The notes under the pieces were generated by a model. That model was not told the origin of the DNA. It did not search any database and worked only from the letters and a program-made list of their open reading frames with translations. The position numbers were made by a program, and so were the translations under genes. A stretch of DNA of 64,000 bases from GCA-2733415 sp964276095 (GTDB lineage: Bacteria > Bacteroidota > Bacteroidia > Flavobacteriales > Flavobacteriaceae). Shown piece by piece: positions 1 through 10,117 of this stretch (positions within the stretch are counted from its first letter, which is position 1; the number at the start of each line of letters is the position of its first letter). The DNA lies in contig CAXYDR010000003.1 of NCBI GenBank assembly GCA_964276095.1, forward strand, positions 1,488,001-1,552,000. Reading direction: 5' to 3'.

Positions 1-342
1 CACTGTATTGATAGCCATATGAATAGTTTTATCAGATTTAAATTGGCGTTAACAGAGGAAAATCCAATTATAAGACCTTATGATGAAACTGCATGGGCCG
101 AATTACCTGATACGTTATTGTATGATGTGGCTGAAAGTATTCAGTTATTACAATCCATACACAAACGATGGGTGTTTTTATTAAATAGTTTAACAACAGA
201 AGAATTCACGAAGACTTTTGTTCATCCGGATGGGAATGAAGTAATTTCGTTAAAGGAAAACCTATGTATTTATGCATGGCATAGCGAAAATCATTTTCTA
301 CATATAGCAAATGCGAAGAAATTGAAATTTCCAAAAAATTAA
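1..342 (+). CDS. DinB/YfiT-like putative metal-dependent hydrolase, 3' part only
   Basis: The frame is open from base 1 (codons for HCIDSH precede the first ATG at 19), so the 5' end lies outside the window and about 113 residues are visible. The fragment looks like the C-terminal half of the DinB/YfiT four-helix-bundle family, whose members bind a metal through histidines. Candidate ligands are the histidines of HCIDSH and of HSENHFLH near the C-terminus. Family members include bacillithiol S-transferases and uncharacterised hydrolases, and the substrate cannot be told here. A hairpin overlaps the stop codon and probably ends transcription. The family assignment rests on recognising the sequence style, not on an alignment. 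Confidence 0.7.
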   Translation, partial: HCIDSHMNSFIRFKLALTEENPIIRPYDETAWAELPDTLLYDVAESIQLLQSIHKRWVFLLNSLTTEEFTKTFVHPDGNEVISLKENLCIYAWHSENHFLHIANAKKLKFPKN

Positions 343-357
343 CCCACCAGTGGGTTT
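341..357 (+). terminator. Hairpin terminator after the DinB/YfiT gene
   Basis: AACCCA and TGGGTT pair around a CCAG loop directly after the stop codon and are followed by a weak T-rich stretch. This suits rho-independent termination of the gene at 1-342. Confidence 0.5.
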
Positions 358-516
358 AATTTTCCGCCCGATAGTTATCAGAATACCACGGGCTAAAATA
401 ATATTGTTAAACTTATAACTCGTATGCTTGCATCGAGAACATCAATTTTGTAAAAACTAAAGTTATTTAGGCAAAATTATAAACTGCCTACTGTTACTGT
501 AAACTGAATACTAAAA

Positions 517-1695
517 ATGAGCGGAATTTATCTTCACATCCCTTTTTGCAAACAAGCATGTCATTATTGCGATTTTCATTTTTCTACATCATTAAAGAAA
601 AAGGATGAATTAATACAAGCTATTGCTTTAGAATTAGCATTACGTAAAGATGAAATAAGTGAACCTATAGAAACTATCTATTTCGGTGGAGGAACACCAA
701 GTTTACTATCGGTAGATGAGTTGGAGTTTTTAATTAAAACTATTTATAAGCAGTATGAAGTAATAGGGAGTCCTGAAGTTACTTTAGAAGCAAACCCAGA
801 TGATTTAGCATCATTAATGCTTGATGGTGATACGCCAGAAACTATTTTTGAACAATATAAAGCAATTGGAATTAATAGATTAAGCATAGGGATTCAGTCA
901 TTTTTCGAAGATGATTTAGTAATGATGAATCGTGCTCACAATGCAAAAGAAGCCGAAAATTGCTTATCTGTAGCTACTCAATTCTTTGATAACATAACTA
1001 TTGATTTAATTTATGGGGTCCCAAATATGAGTAATGAAAAATGGACTGCTAATATTGAAAAAGCGCTCTCGTTTGGAATAAATCATATTTCAAGTTATGC
1101 GCTAACAGTTGAACCAAAAACGGCACTAGCAAGTTTTATTGCTAAAGGTAAAATTGATGCTCCAAAAGACGCAGTTGCCCATGAGCATTTTAAAATTTTA
1201 GTAAACACATTAGAGAAAAATGACTTTGTACATTATGAACTCTCTAATTTTGGAAAACCCAACTACTTCTCAAAACATAATACATCTTATTGGAAAGGGA
1301 AAACCTATTTGGGAGTTGGTCCTTCAGCACATTCTTTTAATGGTAATGAACGTAGTTGGAATATAGCTAACAACACAAAATATATAAGTGCTATCCAGGA
1401 AAATAAATTACCAATTGAACGAGAGGTTCTTTCTGTAGATGATCGGTATAATGAATATGTTATGACGGGGTTACGTACAATTTATGGCGTGTCTTTAGAA
1501 AAGGTTAGAAACGATTTTGGAGAAGTATATGTTTCTCATATAAAAAAGGAAGGACAAAAATTTATTGACCAAGGATTATTAATGATTCTTAGTGAAACAA
1601 ATAAGCTTACAGGGAGGCAGGTTGTTAATTTATTCACCACAGAAAAAGGAAAGTTTTTGTGTGATGGAATAGCTTCTGATTTGTTTAAAGTATAA
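517..1695 (+). CDS. hemW: HemW-type radical SAM heme chaperone
   Basis: The 392-residue protein begins MSGIYLHIPFCKQACHYCDF. Cys11, Cys15 and Cys18 form the CX3CX2C motif that binds the radical-SAM 4Fe-4S cluster, followed by FGGGTPSLL, the SAM-binding glycine motif. The C-terminal half has the HemW/HemN_C signature around NTSYWKGKTYLGVGPSAHSF. HemW is related to oxygen-independent coproporphyrinogen III oxidase (HemN), but the CX3CX2C arrangement without HemN's fourth cysteine and the length near 380-400 residues favour HemW, which delivers heme to respiratory proteins. It acts in the cytosol or at the inner membrane. It stands alone, with a 174-base gap upstream and 215 bases before the kinase cluster. 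Confidence 0.9.
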   Translation: MSGIYLHIPFCKQACHYCDFHFSTSLKKKDELIQAIALELALRKDEISEPIETIYFGGGTPSLLSVDELEFLIKTIYKQYEVIGSPEVTLEANPDDLASLMLDGDTPETIFEQYKAIGINRLSIGIQSFFEDDLVMMNRAHNAKEAENCLSVATQFFDNITIDLIYGVPNMSNEKWTANIEKALSFGINHISSYALTVEPKTALASFIAKGKIDAPKDAVAHEHFKILVNTLEKNDFVHYELSNFGKPNYFSKHNTSYWKGKTYLGVGPSAHSFNGNERSWNIANNTKYISAIQENKLPIEREVLSVDDRYNEYVMTGLRTIYGVSLEKVRNDFGEVYVSHIKKEGQKFIDQGLLMILSETNKLTGRQVVNLFTTEKGKFLCDGIASDLFKV

Positions 1696-1910
1696 ATAAA
1701 TTAAACTGTTGATTTAATTTTAGCCTAATACGTTATTATTTTCAGAACAATATTTAGGTGTTACTTATAACAACACTAATAATGGAACGACAGTATCGAT
1801 AACTTTTAATGCCTATTAATTACCAAGTCATGTGTTAATTGCAATGTATTGATTATTAGGGTTATTGGTTTAAAAACTGTATCTTTAAGTTTACTCAAAA
1901 TTGCTTTATT

Positions 1911-3845
1911 ATGTTGTTTAAAGCTAAAAGCACTTTCTTTTTTTTATGTTTCCTTGTGTTATGTTTCTCGTCACAAGCACAAAACTATGCGGATAAAAAA
2001 CACTACTTAATTGATAGCTTAGAATATGATGCTTTAATTGATAGCGAGAAAAAAATATTAGACTCTTCACTAATAATTTATCATAAAGCTGCATCAGATA
2101 TCCAAAAATTAGATGCTATCAATATTATTGTAGAAAATTCATGGGATGATAATTTATGGCCAAAATACAATCAATGGATTTATAATTTCACAAAAGAAAA
2201 ATTAAATAGAGTCCTTTTAAAAGGAAGTTTTAAAAACTTAAATGAAAAGGAAAAAGTATTGCTAAAGCATTACTCCAATGCAATAAATAATTTAGGTGTT
2301 GTTAATTCTTCTAAGGGACACTTAACACTATCATTAGATTTTTTTTATAAAAGTCTAATGATAAGGGAAAAAATAAACGACACTATTGGGATCTCAGAAT
2401 CATACATAAACATTGCTAGTATATATCATACTCAGGGTAATTCCTTAAAGAATTTAGAGTTTAATAATAAAGCGCTAGTGATTGCTGAAAAACTTAACCT
2501 AAAAAAATCTTTGGTAACAATTTATAATAATTTAGGTGTTTCATATAGTAAACAATTGAATAATACTAAGGCTTTAGAATTTCATAAAAAAAGTTTAGCA
2601 ATAAACAAAGAATTGAAAAGTACTATAGGTATAGCTAATTCTTTAAGTCAAATAGGTAGGGTTTATAAGAATAATGGTGATTTAACGGAAGGGCTAAGAT
2701 ATTTACAGGGAAGTTTAAAAGCAATAGAAGAATATGGATATCAAGCTGGGGTTATTTCTGTGTTAACTGATATTGCTAGTGTTTACTTTGAACAAGGCAA
2801 TATAGATCTAGCAAGGACTACAGCGGAGAAAGCTATGGAAGAAGCATTAAAATATGGAGATCCCGAAAGAATTATGCAAACCTCATTAGTGTTGTCATCA
2901 ATTTATGAAAAGAATGATAATTGGAAAAGAGCTTTTGAAATGCAAGAAGTGTATGTTAAAATGAGAGATAGTATACAGAATAATGAAATTGAAAAAAGCC
3001 TCATTCAACAACAATCAAAATACGATTTAGAAAAGAAAGAAAAAGAAATTGAGTTATTATCTGCTAAAAATGTGATACAGAAGTTAAAACTTGCAAAAAA
3101 TAAAAACTCAATGATATTAATTTCTATTGCGTTTTTTTTGGCTTTAGCTACAGCTTTAGTTTCATTTAGAGGTTACAAAAAAAAACAATACATAAATAAG
3201 TTGTTAGAAAGGCAAAAAAAAGAGATAAGTAGGCAAAATGAAGCAAAAAAAACAATGCTCCAAGAAATACACCATCGTGTAAAAAATAATTTACAGGTAG
3301 TAAATAGTCTGTTAAGGCTTCAAGCTAATGAGTTTGATGATGATGAAGTTGTAGAAAAGTTTAGTGAATCAAGACACAGGGTACTTTCTATGGCAAAACT
3401 TCATGAAAAAATGTATGGTTCTGATGATTTATTATATGTCGATATTCATGACCACTTTAAATCACTAATAGAGGGGCTTATAAAAAATTATTCGTTAAAT
3501 AAAATCATTAAACTAGATGTAACTGTACAAGAGGTGGAAATGGGTATAAGTACCCTAACCCCTTTAGGGTTAATGATCAATGAGTTTGTAACAAACTCAT
3601 TGAAATATGCATTCGTAAATCGTAATGAAGGAAAACTATTTGTACATATAAAACATCTAGAAAATAAGTATTACGAAATGATTATCGGTGATGATGGAGT
3701 TGGTCTTTCAGAAACTGTAACTCCGCCTAGTTTAGGTTCAAAATTGATTAAAATATTTGTTAAACAACTAGGGGGTTCTATGGAAAGACTAGACCAACCG
3801 GGTACTGTTTATAGAATAATACTTAAAAAAATTGATAAGGAGTAA
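1911..3845 (+). CDS. TPR-repeat HisKA_2 sensor histidine kinase (first of five)
   Basis: The 644-residue protein has a signal peptide (about 1-24, ending SSQAQ), a periplasmic tetratricopeptide array (about 115-340), a Lys/Glu-rich coiled coil (about 350-390), one membrane helix (about 398-418) and a cytoplasmic kinase. The phosphoacceptor helix carries EIHHRVKNNLQ (His near 454), typical of the HisKA_2 family. The ATPase domain shows an N box (NEFVTNSLKYAF), a G1 box (DDGVGLS) and a lid-region GSKLIKIF. Such kinases usually signal to LytTR-type response regulators, but no regulator gene lies in this window. It is the first of five same-strand paralogues whose kinase halves are closely alike while the sensor halves differ. 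The signal is unknown. Confidence 0.9.
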   Translation: MLFKAKSTFFFLCFLVLCFSSQAQNYADKKHYLIDSLEYDALIDSEKKILDSSLIIYHKAASDIQKLDAINIIVENSWDDNLWPKYNQWIYNFTKEKLNRVLLKGSFKNLNEKEKVLLKHYSNAINNLGVVNSSKGHLTLSLDFFYKSLMIREKINDTIGISESYINIASIYHTQGNSLKNLEFNNKALVIAEKLNLKKSLVTIYNNLGVSYSKQLNNTKALEFHKKSLAINKELKSTIGIANSLSQIGRVYKNNGDLTEGLRYLQGSLKAIEEYGYQAGVISVLTDIASVYFEQGNIDLARTTAEKAMEEALKYGDPERIMQTSLVLSSIYEKNDNWKRAFEMQEVYVKMRDSIQNNEIEKSLIQQQSKYDLEKKEKEIELLSAKNVIQKLKLAKNKNSMILISIAFFLALATALVSFRGYKKKQYINKLLERQKKEISRQNEAKKTMLQEIHHRVKNNLQVVNSLLRLQANEFDDDEVVEKFSESRHRVLSMAKLHEKMYGSDDLLYVDIHDHFKSLIEGLIKNYSLNKIIKLDVTVQEVEMGISTLTPLGLMINEFVTNSLKYAFVNRNEGKLFVHIKHLENKYYEMIIGDDGVGLSETVTPPSLGSKLIKIFVKQLGGSMERLDQPGTVYRIILKKIDKE

Positions 3846-3884
3846 ATAGGATAATATATTAATTGCTAATTACTGTAAAAGTAA

Positions 3885-6800
3885 ATGAGATTGAAGCAAA
3901 AATATAAAATCAAATTTTTGATTTTAGCATCAGTATTGATACTCCTATTCCCTTGTGTTTTATTTTCCCAAAACAGTACTGATTTTTCTCAAATATCAAT
4001 TAATGAAGGTCTTTCTCAAAGCACAGTTCGGGCTATTTTACAAGATTCTGAAGGGTATATGTGGTTTGGAACTCAAGATGGATTGAATAAATATGATGGC
4101 TATAAATTTACTATTTATAAAAATGATTTGAATAACAATAATTCATTGTCAAATAATGATATAACATCATTAGTAGAGGATAAAGATGGACATATTTGGA
4201 TTGGTACTAACGGAGGAGGATTAAATAAATTTAATAAGAAAACTGAAAAATTCACTCATTATAACGCAAGTAATGTAGGTGCAAATAATGTTACTAATGA
4301 TTTCATTTATTCTTTATTTATAGATTCAAACGGATTATTATGGATTGGAACCGTAAGAGGTGGGTTAAATACAATGAACATTCAATCTGGCATTATCAAA
4401 GACGTTAATACTATTTATTATCAATTAAAAAACACTGAAGTTCTTGCAATCAATGAAGATAAAAATGCAAATATATGGATAGGGACAAATAGAGGCTTAT
4501 ATAAAATAGCAAAAATAACCAATGAAGTTATTGAGTATAAATTGAATGATAATAGCTCTAGTACATCAAACAACAAAGATGCACATACGATATTTAAAGA
4601 TCGTTCTGGCGATTTATGGATAGGTAGTTATGGTGGTGGTTTGAGTAAGTATGATTATGAAAATGACATACTTATTCAGCATCAGAAAAGTACTCTCACG
4701 AAAAAATTTCAGCAAGACTTAGAGTTTATTACAGGTATAGCGGAAGATGAAAATGGCAATCTTTGGTTTTCAACTTGGGGAAATGGAATTAAAAAATTTG
4801 ACAAAAACACAAACGAGTTTATAAGTTATACTAACGATCCTGATAACCCTGGGACATTAAGTTACAATACCATTTGGACTATTTATATTGATAAAAGTAA
4901 TTTATTGTGGATTGGTACTTTTGGTACGGGCTTAAATAAATTAGTATTAAATAAAAATAAATTTAAGGTTTATAAAAGAGAAGTAAATAATCCAAATAGT
5001 ATTAATAACAATAGTATAAGAGGAATTTATGAAGATCAAGATGGAGTTTTATGGGTTGGAGGATATGGAGGCTTGAACAAGCTTAATAGAAAAACTAATA
5101 AAATAAAACATTTCGTAGGTAATGAAAACATTCATGTAGGTTCTACTTATTCTATACTTAAGGATAATGAAAATAGTAATGTTTTATGGATTGGGTCAGA
5201 AGGTGGAGGTTTATATAAATTCAATAAAAAAACTGAAATATTTACATCGGTATATTCTTCGGAAGTAGATGTTACTCATGTTTTCTCAATACAAGATGAT
5301 AAAGAAGGGAATTTATGGTTAGGTGCTCAATCAGGATTTTACCAGTTTAACAAAACAACACAGAAATATACTGAAGTATTTCGAGATGCTTCAGCTCGAG
5401 GGATTTTGTTAAACGGCTATGTAACGGTAGTTTATATTGATAGTAAAGGTGCGATTTGGGTAGGGACTAATGGTAAAGGTCTTATAAAGTATAATAAAAT
5501 AAAGAGCAATTTTAAAACCTATTTATATAATTCAGAAAATCCATATAGTATAAGTAATAACGCAATCAAATCTATTTATGAAGATTCAAATGGTGTGTTT
5601 TGGATTGGTACGGATGGAGGTGGTATAAATAAATTTAATACTAAAAGTGAAAAATTTATATCTTTTACTGAGAATGAGGGCTTGCCTAATAATGTTATTT
5701 ATGGAATATTGGAAGATGATAATCATAATTTATGGTTAAGTACTAATAAAGGAATCTCAAAATTTGATACTAGCAATATTCTATTTAAAAACTTTACTGT
5801 AGAAGATGGGCTGCAAAGCAATGAGTTTAACACTAACTCCTATTTTAAAAGCAATAGTGGAGAACTGTTTTTTGGAGGTGTAGCAGGTTTAAATAGTTTT
5901 TTTCCATCTCAAATAAAAATCAATAAACAAATACCTCCTATCGTAATTACCTCCTTTAAAATATATGGTGAGGAAGTGAATTATCAAGAGGTGTTGTCTA
6001 AAAATAAAGAAGTAAAACTTACTCATGATGATAATTATATTTCTTTTGAGTTTGCTTCATTAGATTATAATTCATCAGATCAAAATCAATATGCTTTTAA
6101 ACTTGAAGGATTTGATTCCGATTGGATTTACTCCGGCGTAAGACGCTTCACAAGTTATACTAATCTTAAAGCAGGTAATTATGTTTTTCATGCAAAAGGA
6201 ACTAATAATGATGGGGTTTGGAATGACATAGGCGCAACTATTCCTATTTACATACCCCTCCCTTTTTGGAAAAAAACCTGGTTTGTTTTTTTATGTGGAA
6301 TTTCTTTGATAGCTTTAATTTATGGGGCTTTTAAAGTGAGGCTAAATCAAGTAAAATTGAAAACAAAAAATAAGCTCTTCAAAAAACAGAATGAAGAAAA
6401 AATAGCATTACTCAAGGAGGTTCATCACAGAGTTAAGAATAACTTACAAATGGTTAATAGTTTATTGAAATTTCAATTGCGGGAAATAGAGGATAAAAAC
6501 ATAATCTACATGTTTAAAGATGCCCAAAATAGAGTACTGTCTATGTCCTTACTCCATGAAAAAATGTATAATTCAAAAGATCTTCAACATGTTGATGTAA
6601 AGGAACACTTAACATTGTTAATTAACGATCTTATAAAAAGCTATGCAATTGGTAAAAATATTAAATTAGATATTGCTATTGATGAGGTTGATATTGGAAT
6701 GAGAACGTTAATTCCTCTAGGATTAATTATTAATGAAATGATTACGAACTCTTTAAAATATGCATTTAAGGGCAGGGATAAAGGAGGTATAACCGTTCAC

Positions 6801-6998
6801 CTAATACAGCTTAATGCTAAATTACATGAGCTAATAATTGGTGACGATGGTAAAGGGTATGTTCCTGAAAAGCAAAATGAGGGACTAGGAACAAAATTAA
6901 TACAAATATTCACGAAACAATTAAATGGGACTATGATAAAGCTAAATCAATCGGGGACCTTTTATAAGTTAGTTTTTGAAAAAATTGATATCTTGTAA
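3885..6998 (+). CDS. Beta-propeller (Reg_prop) HisKA_2 sensor histidine kinase (second of five)
   Basis: The 1037-residue protein has a signal peptide (about 1-29), then many Reg_prop repeats recognisable by recurring LWIGT and GLNKF motifs (about 35-660). A Y_Y_Y immunoglobulin-like domain follows (about 690-780, with GFDSDWIY and LKAGNYVFHAKGTNNDG), then one membrane helix (about 795-815) and a HisKA_2 kinase (VHHRVKNNLQ, His near 846; NEMITNSLKYAF; DDGKGY). The periplasmic half matches hybrid two-component systems that sense glycans in Bacteroides, but here the chain ends after the ATPase domain with no receiver or AraC domain. It starts 39 bases after the previous kinase and ends 2 bases before the next, suggesting one operon. 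The ligand is unknown. Confidence 0.9.
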   Translation: MRLKQKYKIKFLILASVLILLFPCVLFSQNSTDFSQISINEGLSQSTVRAILQDSEGYMWFGTQDGLNKYDGYKFTIYKNDLNNNNSLSNNDITSLVEDKDGHIWIGTNGGGLNKFNKKTEKFTHYNASNVGANNVTNDFIYSLFIDSNGLLWIGTVRGGLNTMNIQSGIIKDVNTIYYQLKNTEVLAINEDKNANIWIGTNRGLYKIAKITNEVIEYKLNDNSSSTSNNKDAHTIFKDRSGDLWIGSYGGGLSKYDYENDILIQHQKSTLTKKFQQDLEFITGIAEDENGNLWFSTWGNGIKKFDKNTNEFISYTNDPDNPGTLSYNTIWTIYIDKSNLLWIGTFGTGLNKLVLNKNKFKVYKREVNNPNSINNNSIRGIYEDQDGVLWVGGYGGLNKLNRKTNKIKHFVGNENIHVGSTYSILKDNENSNVLWIGSEGGGLYKFNKKTEIFTSVYSSEVDVTHVFSIQDDKEGNLWLGAQSGFYQFNKTTQKYTEVFRDASARGILLNGYVTVVYIDSKGAIWVGTNGKGLIKYNKIKSNFKTYLYNSENPYSISNNAIKSIYEDSNGVFWIGTDGGGINKFNTKSEKFISFTENEGLPNNVIYGILEDDNHNLWLSTNKGISKFDTSNILFKNFTVEDGLQSNEFNTNSYFKSNSGELFFGGVAGLNSFFPSQIKINKQIPPIVITSFKIYGEEVNYQEVLSKNKEVKLTHDDNYISFEFASLDYNSSDQNQYAFKLEGFDSDWIYSGVRRFTSYTNLKAGNYVFHAKGTNNDGVWNDIGATIPIYIPLPFWKKTWFVFLCGISLIALIYGAFKVRLNQVKLKTKNKLFKKQNEEKIALLKEVHHRVKNNLQMVNSLLKFQLREIEDKNIIYMFKDAQNRVLSMSLLHEKMYNSKDLQHVDVKEHLTLLINDLIKSYAIGKNIKLDIAIDEVDIGMRTLIPLGLIINEMITNSLKYAFKGRDKGGITVHLIQLNAKLHELIIGDDGKGYVPEKQNEGLGTKLIQIFTKQLNGTMIKLNQSGTFYKLVFEKIDIL

Positions 6999-7000
6999 AG

Positions 7001-10000
7001 ATGGTGAGAAATTACTTTTATATAGTTTGTGTTTTTCTACTTATTATTTGTGGTCAAAACAGTTATTGTCAATCCAACACATTGCGGTTTGAGCATTTAA
7101 CTACTGAGTCTGGATTGCCGAGAAATCAAGTATATTCTTTAATGCAAGATAATACAGGTTATATATGGGTTGGAACAGGCGATGGTTTAAGTAGATATGA
7201 TGGCTATAGGTTTAAGATATTTAACAAAGAAACAAGTAGTCTTAAAGGAAATCATGTTGTAAGTATTTATGAAGATAAAATGCATGCTTTATGGATAGCA
7301 ACAAATAAAGGATTTAGTAAATTTAATAAAACAACTGAACATTTTGAAAACTTCACTATAGATAGTACTCTGATTTCAAGGGGAGCAGATTTTTATGCTA
7401 CGGACTTCCTTGAAGACAATAATAACCGTTTGTGGGTTGGTAGTCAAAAAGGATTGTTTGTATTCAATCGTAAAACCAAAAAAAAGAACAAGGATTGGTC
7501 TAATCATATATTAAAAAATAAACTAGACGAAAGCAGGGTAAACACCCTTTTTAAAGATTCAAAAAATCGATTATGGGTCGGGACATCAACTAATGGGTTG
7601 TTTTTAATTTCATTGGGAAGAGATAATGAAATTAAAGATATAAATAACTATACACATAAATCAGAAGATGTTACCACAATAAATCATAATTGGATAAAGG
7701 ATGTTAAGGAAGACAAAAATGGAAGTATTTGGATTGCTACTAGAGGAGGACTATGTAAACTGAATGACAATAATAAATTAAATATAAAAGAATATACTTT
7801 TCAAAAAATTCATAATCCATTTAAAAAAGATGATACTTATTTTGACATGATTAGTAGTATAACTATTGATCAAAATAATAACTTATTTGTAGGGTATATA
7901 AATGGATTATATTACTTGCCTAATGGAAGTGATACTCTGGAAAATGTTGATATCATTACTAATAACCCTCAGCTAAAACACAACTACAATATGAATGCTC
8001 AATTCATTGACCAATCAGGAGTATTGTGGTTAACTTCTTCAAACGGAGTATATAAACATGATTTGTTTTTGTTAAAGTTTAATGTTCATAGAGCAAATCA
8101 AGATAAACCAGAAAGTAGTAGGCAAAACCAAGTTTGGAGTATTCTTAAAGATCAAGACAAGCAAGTATGGCTAGGTACATCATATGGGCTTAATAAGTTA
8201 GTATGGTCTGAAAAAACAAATAAATTAGAGTATTTACATATTCCTAATAATACAGATAAGAACTCAGGAATAAATAAATATTCTATAACCTCAATGATAG
8301 AGTATGATGATGATCATTTACTTATAAGTAAACGGGACGGTTTATTTAAATTCAATAAGAAAAATCAGTTCTTTACAAAAATGCCTTTCCCAGCTAATAC
8401 TTTTCCTAGTAATATATGTAGGGGAGAGCATGGTACTATTTGGATAGGGACTAATAAAGGGATAGTTAAATATAATATATCTTCAAAAGAGTATAAAATA
8501 TATACTTTATCTCTTAACCAAAAAGAGTATGAGCATAATAATTGGACTCATGCAATTCATAGGGATGAAAAAAATAGAATATGGGTTGGAACCCTTAGCG
8601 GAATAAATGTTTTCATTCCAGAAGAAGAAAAAAGTTACTTTATAGATACAAATTCCGACAATGATTATAAAGGAGTTTGGGCTATTTATAGTGCTAAGGA
8701 TGGAAGTATATGGTGTGGAAAATGGGGAGGAGGATTAACGCATATTATACCAAATGAAGATAATTTAAACTTCAAAGATGGGTATGCAATAGAAAATTAT
8801 GATGTTAAAGATGGGTTAGCTAATGATTATGTTTATTCAGTACTTCCAGATGAAGATGAAAATTTATGGATGAGTACAAACATGGGGATAAGTAAATTAA
8901 ATCCAAAAACTAAGCAGTTTGAAAACTACACAGCCGATGAAGGGCTACAGAGTAATGAGTTCAATTCTGGGGCATATTTTAAAGCAGACGATGGGGAGCT
9001 ATTTTTCGGAGGGCCTAGTGGTATAAATTCTTTTTATCCATCTACTATTTCTAAAAACCCTACAATCCCAAATGTAGTAATTACAAGTGTTATTGTGGAT
9101 GGCAAAGGAACAGAAAACGGATTAAACAAAATTGTTTTAAATCACGATCAGAATCCAATTAAATTTGAGTTTTCTTCATTAGATTATAGTAATTCGTCAA
9201 GAAACAAATACAAAATTAAACTCGAAAATTATGATAATACATGGGTGATGATAGATAATAACACGAGTGTTACCTATTCAAAGCTCCCCCCAGGAAAGTA
9301 TTCTTTTAAAGTTAAAGGAGCTAGTCATGATGGTTATTGGAACGAAAATATCACTTCATTAAAAATTGAAATTACACCTCCTTATTGGAAAACTTGGTGG
9401 TTCTACACCTTATGTGGACTTCTATTAATATGTGTAATGTTTTTAATTTTAAAGTCTAAATTAAAACAAGTAAGACTAAAAGAAAAAAATGAGTATTTCA
9501 AAAAACAAAATAACGAAAAGAAGGCTGTTATTAAAGAAATTCATCATAGGATAAAAAATAATTTACAAGTTGTAATTAGTTTGTTACGCTTGCAATCGTC
9601 AAAAATTCAAGATGAAAAAGTGGTAGATATGTTTAAAGAAACTCAAAAGAGAATACTATCTATGGCCTTACTGCATGAAAATTTATTACAAGATGACGAT
9701 CTTGAGGGAATTAACGTACAGGAACATTTCAAAAGCTTAATAAGTGGCCTAGTAAAAAGTTATGCTGTAGAGAAAGTAATTAATTTAGATGTTAAAATCA
9801 ATAAAATAGATTTTGGAATGGAAACATTAACCCCTCTAGGATTGATTGTAAACGAGTTGATTACTAATTCATTAAAATACGCATTTGTAAATAAAAATAA
9901 AGGGTTAATAACGGTTCAAATTAAACAACTTGACAACCAGACTTTTGAAATGTTAATTGGGGATGATGGAGTTGGTTTTGATTCCAAGGCAAAACCATCT

Positions 10001-10117
10001 GGTTTAGGTACTAAATTAATTGGGGTTTTTATAAAACAGTTAAATGGTTCTATTACCTTACTTAATCAATCAGGTACAGCTTATAAAATTATTTTTCAAA
10101 AAAACAACTCAAAATGA
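7001..10117 (+). CDS. Beta-propeller (Reg_prop) HisKA_2 sensor histidine kinase (third of five)
   Basis: This 1038-residue paralogue of the gene before it has the same order: signal peptide (about 1-24, ending NSYCQ), Reg_prop propeller repeats with WVGT/WIGT motifs, Y_Y_Y domain, membrane helix (about 792-812) and HisKA_2 kinase (EIHHRIKNNLQ, His near 847; NELITNSLKYAF; DDGVGF). It lacks a receiver domain too. Its stop overlaps the next gene's start as ATGA, so the two are probably translationally coupled. The kinase half resembles that of the fifth kinase (shared VVISLLRLQ after the His motif), whereas the first and fourth share VVNSLLRLQ. This points to expansion by duplication with domain exchange. 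Confidence 0.9.
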   Translation: MVRNYFYIVCVFLLIICGQNSYCQSNTLRFEHLTTESGLPRNQVYSLMQDNTGYIWVGTGDGLSRYDGYRFKIFNKETSSLKGNHVVSIYEDKMHALWIATNKGFSKFNKTTEHFENFTIDSTLISRGADFYATDFLEDNNNRLWVGSQKGLFVFNRKTKKKNKDWSNHILKNKLDESRVNTLFKDSKNRLWVGTSTNGLFLISLGRDNEIKDINNYTHKSEDVTTINHNWIKDVKEDKNGSIWIATRGGLCKLNDNNKLNIKEYTFQKIHNPFKKDDTYFDMISSITIDQNNNLFVGYINGLYYLPNGSDTLENVDIITNNPQLKHNYNMNAQFIDQSGVLWLTSSNGVYKHDLFLLKFNVHRANQDKPESSRQNQVWSILKDQDKQVWLGTSYGLNKLVWSEKTNKLEYLHIPNNTDKNSGINKYSITSMIEYDDDHLLISKRDGLFKFNKKNQFFTKMPFPANTFPSNICRGEHGTIWIGTNKGIVKYNISSKEYKIYTLSLNQKEYEHNNWTHAIHRDEKNRIWVGTLSGINVFIPEEEKSYFIDTNSDNDYKGVWAIYSAKDGSIWCGKWGGGLTHIIPNEDNLNFKDGYAIENYDVKDGLANDYVYSVLPDEDENLWMSTNMGISKLNPKTKQFENYTADEGLQSNEFNSGAYFKADDGELFFGGPSGINSFYPSTISKNPTIPNVVITSVIVDGKGTENGLNKIVLNHDQNPIKFEFSSLDYSNSSRNKYKIKLENYDNTWVMIDNNTSVTYSKLPPGKYSFKVKGASHDGYWNENITSLKIEITPPYWKTWWFYTLCGLLLICVMFLILKSKLKQVRLKEKNEYFKKQNNEKKAVIKEIHHRIKNNLQVVISLLRLQSSKIQDEKVVDMFKETQKRILSMALLHENLLQDDDLEGINVQEHFKSLISGLVKSYAVEKVINLDVKINKIDFGMETLTPLGLIVNELITNSLKYAFVNKNKGLITVQIKQLDNQTFEMLIGDDGVGFDSKAKPSGLGTKLIGVFIKQLNGSITLLNQSGTAYKIIFQKNNSK

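Noticed and set aside
480..512. Repeated ACTG units before hemW
   Set aside because: Short degenerate run in an intergenic region, without evidence of function.
1724..1819. Short coding-like stretch (ending GVTYNNTNNGTTVSITFNAY) between hemW and the first kinase
   Set aside because: It has no start codon or family match and is only about 30 codons long. It may be a gene remnant but cannot be supported.
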